Source: Dastarcus helophoroides
Lineage: Eukaryota; Arthropoda; Insecta; Coleoptera; Bothrideridae
Length of the DNA: 64,000 nucleotides
Assembly (NCBI GenBank): GCA_028583605.1
Contig: CM053331.1
Span: 10,152,857 to 10,216,856, forward strand
Direction: 5' to 3'
Made by a program: the position numbers and the translations under genes. Of this stretch, positions 20,085 through 31,368 are shown piece by piece. The stretch's first letter is position 1. Each line of letters opens with the position of its first letter. The notes under the pieces were generated by a model. That model was given only the letters and a program-made list of their open reading frames with translations, made no database searches and was not told the DNA's origin.

Positions 20085-21600
20085 TTTAAAGTGAAATTTT
20101 TAAAATGTAGTCTCATTTTTTATAAATCATTTTTCAAGAATTCAACTTTGCGCATCGAAAAATCGACTTCTAATATAAAATTTGTTCAAAACAACGCGAA
20201 AAAAAAAATGAAATCGAAGAAAAAAGTTAAAGTTCTAGAAATTAACTGGAAATTACTTAGTCACATTTTAAATTAGTTAAAAATATGGAATAAAAAAGTA
20301 TTTTTTTGAAATTTTTTCTCTGAAATCGAACATTTTAGGTGAAAGTAGAAATTTCAATAAAAATTTTCAACATTTCATAATAAGGCAACACTAAATTTTT
20401 AGTTTAAATTCGAATTTTTGAAGTTAAAATTTTCTTGAAATTTTGACTTTTCTCTAAAAAATTTGGTTTTAACCGCGGAGTCTATTTTTAACTCAAAATT
20501 TAACCACAAGTTTCGTTTGAATGTTAAAATGAAACATTAATGAAAAAATAGAAATTACGAGAAAAAAGCTATTCGTAAAATGAAGTGAAATTTCCATAGT
20601 AAATAAAGTCAATAACGTTCGAAAATTCAAAATTCTAATAGAAGAAAGGTGGTTTTTCGGAAATTCACATTTTTTTAAAGGTTTTTAACTTTACTATAAA
20701 AATTTGACTGTTAATCTGGAGAGAAAAAAATAAAAATATAAAAAACAAACACAACATTATTAGGCAAAATATTAATTAAATAAATTTGAAAGAAGTTCAA
20801 ATTAGTTTGATCGTAAATAAAAATTTTGATAAAAACTTCGATTCTTGCAATTTAGGAAAAAAACGTTTTTTAGAAATGTTGACATTTTTCAGAAGTTTCA
20901 CTTCAATCTAGGAGTTTTCAGTTTAACGTCGAAGTATCAATTTACTTTTAAAATTGGAATAAGAAGTTGACTTCAAAAAAATAAAGTAAAATTTTTAAAT
21001 AAATTCTGGAAACAACGTAAACAAACTTTTTCTTGATTTTTCGATTTTAAAATTGACATTTTGCCTTAATCCGAAAATTGATCGCCACAATGAAATTCAA
21101 AAAAATGTTTAATGTCCATAGAAATTTTGTTATCAAAAATTTGAAACGAAGAAACTGAGAGAGAAAAATTTTGAAAATACAAAAAATTCTCAAATTTTCG
21201 AATTTTAACTTAACATGTAAAGTTTGAAATCGGAATCTGGAAGTTAAGAGTCGAAAGGAAATTGTAACTTTCGAAAAAAAATTGAAATTTCTAGAAAAGT
21301 TGTTTGTTAAAATTTAGAGTTTAAAATGAGACTTTCAAGATTAAAGAATTTTAAAACCATTTAGGTCAAAGTTGAAATTTTAGGAAAAAAATCGAAATTC
21401 AAAGATTAAAATCGATATTTTGAGAAAAAACCAAAAACAACTTCGAAATTCAAATTGAATGCCGAAATTTCCAAAAACTTCCAACTTCCAGAAACTTCGA
21501 AAAGTTGAAATTGAAATTTTATGTTAAAAAATAAAAACTAAAGAATAGCAATCTTAAAATTAAAATTGCGAATTTAAACTAGAAATCCTCAATTTTGCCG
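20085..21600 (+). repeat. degenerate CGAAATTT-type repeat inside hAT 1, right part
   Basis: The same irregular pattern as 14280-15460 (AAAGTCGAAATTT, GAAATCGAACATTT, TTCGAAATTCAAA). It was split from the left part by the LINE insertion. No coding content. Confidence 0.5.
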
Positions 21601-21792
21601 CTCAGCTTGTCTTCAACCCATATTAGATCCTGAAGCCACCACGTTATTTTGCCCCACGATTATCATAAACTTCTTTAGTTTACATTTTTATTTGACAGAC
21701 AGAAGGAATATTATTTTAAAGTGTGGCCCGCTTAAATTTTTTTCTGAAAGCGGCCCGCTGTCCTAAAAATATTGCCGACCGCTACTCTAGAG

Positions 21793-22679
21793 GTTTCGAA
21801 AATATCAAAATGTTTGGAAAATGTCGAGAATTTGGCTTTAGAAAATATTTAAGAAGAAATTGAAAGCGGATATCCAGAACTTTAAGCTTTTCGCGTCAAA
21901 GACCGTATATTCCCGTCGAACACTGTATTTATGCGAATTATATTTTTAATTTAATACAATATTCTTGTAGAGACGCCGATTATCGTACTTTTCCGATAAG
22001 TGTATGCTATAACGACGAAAACCATACGATTCCTCAAACCTCGAAAACTGCCAGAAAAATAGAAAAATAGCACGTCGCGAAAGGGTTAAGGAAGAAATCT
22101 AAATATTGACATAAAGTCAATATTTTGAAAAAAAAATGAACATTTCTAAGAAAATATATGATTTGGAAAGAAAATTTTCAAGTTTAAATTCAGTTAATGA
22201 AGGAACGTAAAAATTTTCAAAAAGCCAAATGCCGAGTTCCAATTCGAAAATTAAGAAATAAACAAACTAAATTATTACGGAAGGTGTACACTTTTCGTTT
22301 AGCCGAAAAGACAAAAAAAAGTAACAATCTATAAAAAGTGCAAATTTTTAGCGTAATTTTCGGAAAAAGTAAAAAACGAAAGTTTGAACATGAAATTTAA
22401 AAAAAATCAGTGATTATGAATAACTTTTGAGATCACTTTAATAACATATTTTAGTTCGAAATTTCAGGGAAAACTCAAATGTTTTAGAAGAGATTTTCTT
22501 TTGAGTTTAAACCCTATATTTTGAAAATATCAAAAATCTTTAGAAAACTTCAAATAAGGCATTTTAAAAAAGTAGAAGACGTAGAAAGGATCTATTAAAA
22601 AAAGTCTACTTTTTAATTTTAAGAGGTTTCTGCTTATTTCGGAATCCTGGTATCCCGATAATGCATTCCCTAGTCTATG
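21793..22679. repeat. flank of hAT 1 with more degenerate CGAAATTT-type repeat
   Basis: AT-rich blocks (AAATGTCGAGAATTTGG, AAAAGTCTACTTTTT). No gene. It ends at the 5' limit of the next LINE. Confidence 0.4.
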
Positions 22680-24021
22680 CCAATTTTCATCAAAATCGTT
22701 TCAGAAATTCTCACATATCTGGAGGAAAATAGAATCATCTCCGACAGGCAATACGGTTTTAGACAAAAACGTTCCACTGGCGATCTACTGGCGTATCTGT
22801 AACTCAGCTATGGAAAAACATGGTGAGGTTAGGATTGTGGCATTGGATATCTCAAAGGCTTTCGACAGAGTCTGGCACCGATCTCTTCTCGCCAAATTAA
22901 CATCTTATGGTCTTCCTCCTGGACTCTGTCATTTGATATCCAATTTTCTCGCTGACAGATCTCTTCAGGTCGTCGTCGAAGGCATCTCATCCGAGGCATT
23001 TGCAATTAACGCGGGGGTGCCTCAGGGGTCTGTTCTGTCTCCTACTCTATTTCTGTTACAGATAAACGATCTCTTAGCTTCAACTTCCAATCCAGCTAAT
23101 ACAGCTACGCAGATGATAGTAACCTTGTGTCATCTTTTTTCTCCGACAAACCATTATCTATCGCTGCTTCAGATCGACTAAGGGAACAGCAGATACAGAC
23201 GATTAATCTAGATCTCGAGATTATTCTGGAATGAGGTAAGAACAATTTGATCAACTTCAACGCTTCAAAAACTCAGGCCGCGGTTTTCTCTAAGAAAACA
23301 TCAAGGGATAATGCAACAAACATACTAATGGACGGTAAAATCCTTCCTATGGGATCTAATCTATCTATCCTAGGAGTAAATGCGAGCACTAACCTCTCTT
23401 GGGACGATCATATACGCGCCATTGCCAAATCCGCCTCTCAGAACCTGGGCTTTCTTTTTAGAGCTAAAAAGTACTTCACATCTCATCAGCTATTAACACT
23501 ATACAAAGCTGAAAGTAGGCCAACACTAGAATACTGTTCTCATGTTTTAGCCCTAAAACACACTTTAGCTCTCTTGGATTCAATTCAAAGAAGAGCGATT
23601 CGCCTAATTGATGACGAGAGTCTGATCGATTCTTTCGAAACACTAAAGCACAGGCGTATGGTTGGTGACTTGTCATTTTTCTACAAGTACTATCATGGAA
23701 GATGCTCGCAGGAATTAATAGAATTGATTCCCCCAAGGGCAAGCTTCTTGAGGCGTACAGTCGGACAGTCGGAGACAGCAAATTCCTGTGTGGTTCAGCT
23801 TGACACAGTGAGGAGTTCTGTCTACGGAGACTCTTTTTTTCTATAGAACTTCCAAGTTATGGAACTTGTTACTGGAAGGAATTTTCCCCAAAAATTACAA
23901 CCTATCTTTGTTTAAGAAGGCGGTTCATCGCCATCTATCCCTGTTTCCGCATCCTACTTGCAGTGCTTTGAAAGCATAATGGGGTTATCCTTTGTGAGTG
24001 GATTAAACTTAAAAAAAAAGT
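22680..24021 (+). mobile_element. 5'-truncated Jockey/CR1-like LINE, plus-strand copy
   Basis: It reads from an RT fingers block (ILTYLEENRIISDRQYGF) to a 3' untranslated part (GCATAATGGGGTTATCC, then GAGTGGATTAAAC) and a short A tail near 24012. The same 3' end is found, inverted, at 27935-28000, confirming the family boundary. The target duplication was not found. RT motifs point to the Jockey/CR1 group with no RNase H. Confidence 0.8.
22735..23975 (+). pseudogene. Jockey/CR1-like LINE reverse transcriptase
   Basis: Blocks in order: RQYGFRQKRSTGDLLAYL, a frameshift near 22800, then VRIVALDISKAFDRVWHRSL (first catalytic Asp), INAGVPQGSVLSPTLFLLQI and the FAD-box region (frame change near 23105, residues reading as YADDSNLV in another frame). 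After that come LINFNASKTQAAVF, SNLSILGVNASTNLSWDDHI, LGFLFRAKKYFTSHQLLTLY and TLALLDSIQRRAIRLIDDES. A C-terminal block follows (FPKNYNLSLFKKAVHRHLSL). At least four frameshifts are needed. Its closest relative in the window is the minus-strand copy at 27935-29980. Confidence 0.8.
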
Positions 24022-24197
24022 AATTGAGTCATGAAAAGCTAACAGACAAACAAACACACTTTAACAATATATTAGTTAAAATTAGGATTTTCCGCTGTTA
24101 AAAGACGATCATTATTCTTGTATATCCTTTGTTCTTTCCATTTGTAGGCACAGAATGTTGCAAAAGGATATGACATACGATTATAGCCAGCCGAGGA
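24022..24197. other. AT-rich DNA, no gene
   Basis: Nothing recognised between the LINE tail and the next open frame. Confidence 0.4.
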
Positions 24198-24540
24198 TCA
24201 CTTACTATCGAGAGTGGATTGAGTATCTATTCTCGCAAGCTGACGTAACAACATAGAGCAAGATTGTCCTCCAGTTCGCGACGAAGAAGGTGGATTAAGT
24301 AGCTTCCTTTTGGAGCGAGCGACTGCGTTCAACCGATGATCGCTTACCAATGGGGATGGATTGAGTAGCTTTCGATTAGTACGACCCACGCTTGCAATCT
24401 TATCAGCACCATTTAGTTCATCGAAAGACGACGGACTAGGAAACGAAAGTTTCAAAGCCGCGATAAACTGACTGAAAGATTCATGATGATGTAGTCTCCT
24501 TTCTTGAGGTGACACCTCGTTCAGCAGCCTCTAATGCTAA
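24198..24540 (-). other. possible exon of an unrecognised host gene
   Basis: A 105-codon minus-strand frame (opening MSPQERRLHHHESFSQFIAA) lies in DNA distinctly richer in GC than its surroundings. It contains two copies of a short basic motif, RTNRKLLNPSPL and RSKRKLLNPPSS, about 20 residues apart. The frame ends TLDSK with GTAAGTGA overlapping the last codons, a good 5' splice-site match, and TTAG precedes an open stretch near 24540. These features suit an internal exon with phase unresolved. No domain is recognised and no neighbouring exon was located. It could instead be a chance frame. Confidence 0.3.
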
Positions 24541-25157
24541 GCACATTTTTCATATTGATTTCAAGTACGTTTCGTAAAAAGATGGTGGAAAAGTGGTGAT
24601 GCTCTAAAAATACACTTCTGAATTGCATCTACCACTACACCAGATTATAATGCGCCAGACACCACAATACCATTCGAAGTCTTTCACAGTTGACATGATT
24701 CCAAGACTATGTAATTCCGTAGGACTTGTTAAAACGTACTCGACCGGAAACAAGTCTAATAGTGCATTTCAATTTAAATAAGTGGAGAAATGAAACAAGA
24801 ACGGCGGAAAGGAAATTACATGTGGTGACGTCGTTCATTAGAGACACATGTGTTCCTCGTACTCACCGAGGCGAACGGCCAACTATGTGCACAAACTTAA
24901 GAAAATAATATATGTTGGCCTAACAATCCGAAAACTTGAGATATGGGAGACTAAACTTTGCTTTGCTGTGTCGCCAAGGCAAAGGCAGTCTCGGGGGTCA
25001 TTTAGACAACGTGCCACCAGAGTAATTGGTCCTCATAACGATTGCTTATTATGATTCCGACTAATGGCTCGACAAATTTATAGAGATTGAGAAATCCAAT
25101 TGAACACGTTGATATGGTGCAGTTTGTTTATAATATTTGATACACGGAAAGTTTTTT
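24541..25157. other. no recognised gene
   Basis: Moderately AT-rich DNA with short frames only. No transposon end was seen. Confidence 0.35.
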
Positions 25158-25203
25158 ATGGTGCATTTACACTAGACCCTAGGGTCTAGTGTAAGTGCAC
25201 CAT
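25158..25203. repeat. 46-bp near-perfect palindrome
   Basis: Two 23-base arms meet without a spacer at CCCTAGGG and differ at one position (GCATTTAC versus GCACTTAC). The outer sequence GGTGCATTTACAC is similar to the Harbinger terminus TGTGCCATTTACAC seen at 15671. It may therefore be two fused terminal repeats, or a very short MITE (inferred). Confidence 0.75.
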
Positions 25204-25571
25204 TTTTTTTAATTTTGAAAAGCTTGTAGAAGGAAAAGTTGCATATTGATACGCAGTTTTCAGACCTAAACTATTATTTAATTTTAATAATATTTAGTCC
25301 CCGCCAAACCCCTAAATAGTTATAAAAATTGTGAATTCTAAAACTAAATTTCCTTTGTTGAGAAATGCTTTGAAATCGTTCATTCGCCAGGAATAAAACA
25401 TATTTTTTTTAAATTATTAACATATTTATATGCCCAGCAACCCTTTTATCCCCTCGAATATCCTATAGTGAGTTGCATCTTGAAAATAAGACGTTTTTTT
25501 TTTTCATGATGCCTTGTGACAGATTCGAGTACATCACTAAACAAAGCCCAGTCTCATCACTACAAACTAAT
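25204..25571. other. AT-rich DNA left of hAT 2
   Basis: No gene or repeat boundary. T-rich homopolymer near 25496. Confidence 0.4.
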
Positions 25572-27873
25572 CAGGCACGTAGGCCAGAATTTTCGTTCGG
25601 GGAGGGTCCAACTCCCCCCTTTTTTATGTTAGAGACATAAACTTCTTCGAATTGAGCAATATTGCAAAATTTAAAAAAACTTGGTGCTCATTTTTTACTT
25701 TTGCGTAAAATTTCCAATCCTAACTTCGAAATTTGAACTATAATTTGAAACTCTCAAGTTCGACTTCAGTCTCGATATTTAAATCTTTCAAATCTAGTCT
25801 ATCTCGACATTTTGAAAAAAAAATTAGAATTACCCAGTATTTTTTTCAAAATACGTGATTTTTGAACTTTTCAAAACAGCTTCAAATTTCAGATCAAAGA
25901 CGAAATTGGGAATATTAGATACCAAGAAAAAATAAAAAAATTTCAATAGAAGCTTCCATTTTAATTTGTGTTAGCATTAGGGAGCCAGCCACTGTCTTTT
26001 CCGCCTAGAATGTGCCACATGTGATACAAACCCAGGACCTCTAGGCACGTGAGGGAGCAAGGGAAAGAAGACAGTCGAGAATGAGCCGAGTAGATATCGA
26101 GAGCATATGTAGAAGAGACCAACAAAGCGTGTGTTAAGTAAATTGTGTGTTATTGCATCGACAATTAATTAAGAACCATCATTAGAGTTTAAATTTGTAA
26201 TTTCGATTTTTGTCGAAACTTTAAATTTATTTTAGAAAAAAGAAGGGTGAATCTAAAAATCTTCAGGAAAAGCACAAATTTGGACGAAAAATTAAAAGGA
26301 TGAAAAAAGAAAAGAACTTTATCAAACAAAATCCAGGAGCTTTGAAGTTAAAGTCAATTTTTTTTTAAATTAAAAATGTTGAGTTTACCAAAATATTTAG
26401 AAAAAATTTAATTATTTAGAAAAAACCGAAAATTTTCTGATGAAGCAAAAATTTTGGGTTTAAATTAGAATTTTTTTAAAAAGTAGAAATTTCGTGACTA
26501 GAATTAAAATTTGAAAAAATTAAAGCATACAATTTTTAATGCAAAGCGAAAAATTTAGAAAAGAAATAAAAAAAACTGAAATTGTAAAATAAAGATCTTT
26601 AGAAAAATTTAAAATTTTAAACAAAAAACATTATATAAAATAGTTCTAGCTAAACTGAAAATTTTAAGAAAAACAAAATTTATAAAATCATTTTTTTAGA
26701 AATTTCGATTTTAAAGTCGAAATGGAAAAATAAAAATGTTGATATTTCTAAATTATTTCAAAATCTTAAATAAAAATTAGGTCTTAAAAACATCAAAAGT
26801 TGAAATTTCAAATGAAAATTTGCTTTAAATAAAATTAAAATTAAAAGTCCAAACTTGAATTAAAAAAAAGTTTATATTTTTAAACTAAAATGAATATTTT
26901 GAAAATAATGTCAAAATGCGTATAAATATGTTTATCAAAAGAGAGAAATATCCGAAAAAGTTGAACTGTTGAATTTGAATCAAAAATTAAAATAAAGTTG
27001 AAAGAATTTTACAAAAGAAGTTGATATTTCGAAAATTTCTAAAAATAATCGAAATTTAGAAAAACGTTGCAATATATAGAAAATTTATGAATCAAAAGTA
27101 AAACATTTTTGAGAATAAACACCAGAATTCGGAAAAAAAAATATTTATAAGTCCTTGGAATTTCAAAAAATAAATTAATGAAATCGATTATGTGCTTACT
27201 GAGACGTAAAATTGAAGAAAATAATTTAGAATTTTCAACTTAAACTTGGAATTTTGTTAAATTATCAAAATTTCTAGAAAATATTCTTCAGAAAATATAA
27301 GAACATACATTAATTATTTTTACGTATTCGCCTCTTTTATTTTTTTTTCCATTTTGGTAATTAGTAAAAATAAAGAATAAAATTTAGTGACCTTAACATT
27401 ATATAAATTTGATAAATAAAAACGTGAAACTTTCTAAAGAAAAATTTCCTAATATCCATTTTAAGTTCACGTATTTAACTTAACACCGATCACGAGTCGA
27501 CTTGTGGACTAATTCTTAACTCGTACCATAATCATGATTTGTATTGTATTTCCTATGGCAATTTGGCAATATGAAATATGAGCTAATATAATAAAGTAGA
27601 TTAGGTATAAGAATATGTCCTTTGACTGCAATGCCGCTGCTGCACGATTAAAGCATATATTGGGAAGCCTTGAGCTCATTGCTAATTTTTCTTAAAATGC
27701 CTACATGGCGATTTTGCTTATTAGTTAGCAATTTCGGAAATTATTTACATGCTTAAATATACAATCAACCATTTTTCTATTGATATTTCAATTCGTATTA
27801 TCGTAAATTTTCTGGCGAATATTCATTTCGGGGGGGGTCCGGACCCCTTGGAACCCCCCTGGCTACGTGCCTG
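25572..27873. mobile_element. hAT-type element 2, non-autonomous
   Basis: The termini CAGGCACGTAGGCCAG (left) and CAGGCACGTAGCCAGG (right, minus strand) are flanked by the perfect 8-bp duplication AAACTAAT (25564-25571 and 27874-27881). C- or G-rich subterminal tracts (GGGGAGGGTCC, GGGGGGGGTCC) follow each end. The 2,302-bp interior is mostly degenerate CGAAATTT-type repeat with no transposase. One GC-richer island lies at about 25965-26190. Confidence 0.92.
25965..26190 (+). other. GC-richer island inside hAT 2
   Basis: About 220 bases of clearly different composition (GGGAGCCAGCCACTG, AGGCACGTGAGGGAG, AGAAGAGACCAAC) begin after GTTAGCATTAG and end near ACCATCATTAG. CATTAG on both sides might be a short duplication, which would make this a separate insertion such as a SINE or solo LTR. 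There is no coding potential. Confidence 0.35.
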
Positions 27874-28239
27874 AAACTAATATTTCATTCATATTCCAAA
27901 TCTTTTTCTTATCTACTTCAATCTCGTTGATGTGTTCAGCATTTTTTTTATTCAATCCACTCGCAAAAGATAGCTCTATTATGCCTTCAAAGCATCGCGA
28001 GTAGGAAGCGGAAACAAAAATAGATGTCGATGAACCGCCTTTTTAAACAAGGATAGGTTGTAATTTTTGGGGAAAATTTTTTTCGGTAACGAGTTCCATA
28101 GCTTGGAAAATCTACAGAAAAAAGAGTCTCCGTAGACAAAAGTCCTCACTGTGTCAAGCTGGCCCGCACAGGAGTACGCCGCCTCCGACTGCCTTGTATG
28201 CCTCAAAAATCTTGCCCTTGGGGGGGATGAATCCTATTA

Positions 28240-29523
28240 TTGGGTGGGCAAGAAATAATTTGGGTTTTGTGTTGCGAAAAAAATACATTTTTTTAATATA
28301 AAGAATATACTTTAATCAATTATATATTTTCCATTTTGTTTAATGACCTTTTGCCATCTTTTTTGCAACTTCATGATTCCGCGCTCATAGAATTTCTGAT
28401 CCTTCTCAGAAAAAAACTGAACCAGGTGCGATTTAAGGTCATCATAATTTGGGAAATTTTTACCATTAATAGAGTTTTGCAAACTACGAAATGCATAATA
28501 ATCAGATGGTGCTAGGTCAGGGCTGTATGGGGGATACGACATCACTTCCCAACTAAGCTCCAATAATTTCCCACGAGTTACCAAAGATGTGTGAGGCCTA
28601 GCATTATCATGGTGGAACACAATTCATTTTCGATTTGCCAATTCTGGTCTTTTTTCTTTGATTGCTTTATCCAGTTTCATTAGCTGTTGGCAGTACACAT
28701 CTGAATCGATTGTCTGGTTCCTTGGAAGCAGCTCAAAATACACAACACCTTTATAATCCCACCAAATCGACAGTGCAATCTTTTTTTAACGCAATTCAAC
28801 TTTTGATGTGGTTTGTGATGGTTCATCGTGTTTGGACCATAATTGTTTTCGAATGATATTAGGTGTACACAGGTGTATACAGTGTAGGTGACCCATTTTT
28901 CATCACCAGTAATGATTCTTTTCAACAAGGGATCATTTTTATTGCGCCTAAGATGCGTATTGCAAATATTGATTCGTTGTGTCAAATGAATATCTTTCAA
29001 TTTATGCAGACCCCAAATATCGGGCTTTTTAACGAGCCCAAGATATTGGAAGTGATTCTCAATGGTTGCGTGTGATATATTTGACCTCACCAAAATCTGT
29101 CGAACAGTTATATGACGATCCTCTTTAATAATGGCTTTAATTTGATTATTATCAACTTTAGTAGGTCGACCAGAACGTTGGTCATCTTTGAGTGAAAAAT
29201 CTCCAGAACGGAATTTCTTAAACCAATTCTGACAAGTGCGTTCTGTTATGCAATTACCACTATAAACTTCACATATTTCTTTATAAGCCTCTGCAGCTTT
29301 CCGTTTTTTACGGAAATAAAGAAAGTAAAATATGCCAAAAATGTTCTTTTTTGTAATCCATGTTAAAATTGACCCTCAACTATCAGCTACAAATAAAATC
29401 TTTCATCACGTGCTTTAAACTGATCTGTCTGATATCAAATGCCAAAACGTAAAGAATATCACTCAGAGAATTCATTCAAAAAAAATGTGAAAAAAAAACG
29501 AAATTACTTCCTTGGCAACCCAA
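28240..29523 (-). mobile_element. mariner element 2, full length but dead
   Basis: The length is 1,284 bp, with ends TTGGGTGGGCAAGAAATAAT (left) and TTGGGTTGCCAAGGAAGTAA (right, minus strand) flanked by TA (28238-28239 and 29524-29525). It sits in the LINE copy above. Its termini differ from those of mariner 1, so it is a different mariner lineage. Confidence 0.9.
28312..29361 (-). pseudogene. mariner transposase, multiply broken
   Basis: The probable start is the ATG at 29361. Recognisable pieces are NISHATIENHFQYLGLVKKP, IWGLHKLKDIHLTQRINICN (WVPHEL region altered), KRIITGDEKWVTY (first Asp), then a frameshifted middle. FHHDNARPHTSLVT (second Asp), SPDLAPSDYYAFRSLQ (third Asp) and a normal C-terminal end (KRWQKVIKQNGKYI) follow. 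The catalytic residues survive, but several stops and frameshifts, at least in the first third and around 28680-28850, make it non-functional. Confidence 0.88.
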
Positions 29524-29980
29524 TAGTTTCTGCGAGCATCTTCCATAAAAGTACTTGTAGAACTGAGATAAGTCACCAATCATCTGCCTGTCCTCTAGCG
29601 TTTCGAGAGAATCATCAATTAGGCGCATCGTTCTTCTTTGAATTGAATCCAAAAAAGCTAAAGTGTGCTTTGGGATTGAATTCCAAATACAAGAAGAGTA
29701 TTTTAGTGGTAGCCTAACTTTGGCTTTGTATAGTGTGAGTATCTGATGATAAGTGAAGTACTTTTCAGCTCTAAAAAGAAACCCTAGTTTCTGAGAGGCA
29801 ATGGCGCGCACATGATCGTCCCAAGAAAAGTTAGTGCTCGCATTCATTCCTAGAATAAACAGATTAAATTCCATCGGAAGGATTTTACCGTCTATGGGTA
29901 TGTTTGTTGCATTATACCTTGATGTTTTCTTAGAGAAAACCTCGGCCTGAGTTTTTGAGGCATTAAGTCTATAAAGAGAT

Positions 29981-30843
29981 AACAGTAAATTGGAACGATT
30001 AGAAATAAATCAAAGTCTAAACAAAGTTTGCAATTAATGCCGACCGAACCTATAGGTTATTTTTCGTATTTTTCGAAAACACAAATATTTTGAAAGAATT
30101 CTTTAAGTTTCTTATCTAAACTTTAGGAAAAATTTGGGGCAAGTTTCGACAAGTATTTTTTTAGAAATTAGAAAGTTGTTTGGACTCTAATTTCCATATT
30201 TCCAGTTTAAACACAACATTTTAGCTTTAACCATCATAGTTTGACTTCAAACGCAAAATGTCCATTCTAAACTCAAAATTCGAGTAACATATTGAAATGT
30301 TGCAGTTTTTCTCGAAGGTTCGATTTTAATATCAAAACTTTGAAATATACATTTTTTATTTCCACGGATTTTTGACTATTAAACTCGAAACTTTAAAAAC
30401 TTTTTTTTTTAATGTTAAAGCTTCGAATTGACCTCGGCCAAGAAATTTCGACTTCAAACAAGAAATTGGAAAAAAATAAAAAAGAGTTGAGAAATTAAAC
30501 GTCATTTCACAGAATTTGGACTTTCAATTATGGAAAGAGTGGAGATGTTTTTCTCGGGAATTTTTGGCACACTAAAATACAGACTGATCCCAAGAGAATT
30601 TTTTTCTTAAAAAAAAGTTTAAATTTTAAAAACTCTTTCCTAATACATCTGTATTTTATAATAAAAGATCCAAATACACACTACAGGTGAATTACGTTCT
30701 CCCCCACCCCTCACCACATAATAGTCTGTGCTAAAAAATGGAAAACTTTAGGTATAAAATTATAGAAACATATACTTGAAAGATAATCATTTGTATATTA
30801 TAGAAAAATATGTTTGAAAAACATTTTGCAAAAGACATTGTGT
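29981..30843. repeat. AT-rich DNA with degenerate CGAAATTT-type repeat
   Basis: Irregular repeats (TTTCGACAAG, AAATTTCGACTTC, AAATTCGAG) at 30060-30640. The stretch 30640-30843 lies downstream of the 174-aa frame and has no clear AATAAA signal. Confidence 0.4.
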
Positions 30844-31368
30844 TTAAAATATTAATTTGAAAAACTTATAAACCGCATTAAAGACTTCTTTTACGGCTTC
30901 CTTTACAATCCTAAAGCCTTGCTTAATTTTTTCCAAAACATACGTAAAAGTGTCCTTTAACCATTGGAAAACTTTAATGAAGAATTCGTTGCAGGCATCC
31001 CAGAACGTAACGACCTGTTCCTGTTGTTCCTCAGTTAAATTATCCATCTCTTTTAAAACTTCCTCCTCCTGCTTATTCAATTTGGCTCTCATTTTTTCAA
31101 AAATTGCATGGATCTTCTTTTTGTTCCTTCGACACGCTTCCTCAGAAGGAGTCGTATCCAAATTGATTTCTTCTTCAGCTTTGTGAAACATGTTTTTCAT
31201 ATATTCTTGAGCCTGATCTAAGAGATTTTTGGAAACATGAGGCTTATGAGCAGATATATCAGCGGCTTGTTCTTTTAACCGGAGATAAAGAGTCGGATGT
31301 TGACCTTTCAAATCATCAACAGTCACCACTTTTGAACATTCTCCTCCATTGGACATACCTGACGCCAT
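30844..31368 (-). CDS. unrecognised 174-residue helical protein
   Basis: This is the only long uninterrupted frame in the window not attributable to a transposon. The start MASGMSNGGECSKVVTVDDL has a good context (AAATAAAAATGGCG). A plausible splice acceptor (TTATACATTTCAG) ends 13 bases before the ATG, so a 5' untranslated exon may lie upstream. The middle is highly charged and probably helical (RRNKKKIHAIFEKMRAKLNK, then QEEEVLKEMDNLTEEQQEQV). The last 55 residues form a likely long amphipathic helix with regular aromatic and aliphatic spacing (FFIKVFQWLKDTFTYVLEKI, FNAVYKFFKLIF). There is no signal peptide and no family match that I know. CAG/GTATGT close to the ATG is also a strong donor sequence, so the true gene structure could differ. 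A host gene, a recently acquired gene or a virus-derived gene are all possible. Confidence 0.6.
   Translation of the reverse strand: MASGMSNGGECSKVVTVDDLKGQHPTLYLRLKEQAADISAHKPHVSKNLLDQAQEYMKNMFHKAEEEINLDTTPSEEACRRNKKKIHAIFEKMRAKLNKQEEEVLKEMDNLTEEQQEQVVTFWDACNEFFIKVFQWLKDTFTYVLEKIKQGFRIVKEAVKEVFNAVYKFFKLIF

Larger units (their letters stand above)
13993..21784. mobile_element. hAT-type element 1, non-autonomous, with nested LINE and Harbinger
   Basis: The left end CAGAGGTCGGCAACATGCGG and the right end (minus strand) TAGCGGTCGGCAATATT form short imperfect inverted termini. Both are flanked by the perfect 8-bp duplication CTCTAGAG (13985-13992 and 21785-21792), the favoured hAT target form nTCTAGAn. 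The interior contains a later RTE-like LINE (about 15640-20081, itself holding a Harbinger copy). Without it about 3.3 kb of degenerate CGAAATTT-rich DNA remains, with GC-rich subterminal patches (GCGGCCCGC near both ends). No hAT transposase is present. Confidence 0.9.
27935..29980 (-). mobile_element. Jockey/CR1-like LINE, minus-strand copy, split by mariner 2
   Basis: The C-terminal part lies at 27979-28239 (minus strand QLDTVRTFVYGDSFFCRFSK, FPKNYNLSLFKKAVHRHLFL). The preceding RT part lies at 29524-29980 (RLNASKTQAEVFSKKTSR, HVRAIASQKLGFLFRAEKYF, HTLAFLDSIQRRTMRLIDDS). Joining them across the mariner restores a KLIGFIPPQ block. It is the same family as the plus-strand copy at 22680-24021, including the shared 3' untranslated end and an A tail near 27940. 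It is 5'-truncated and frame-broken. Confidence 0.82.
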
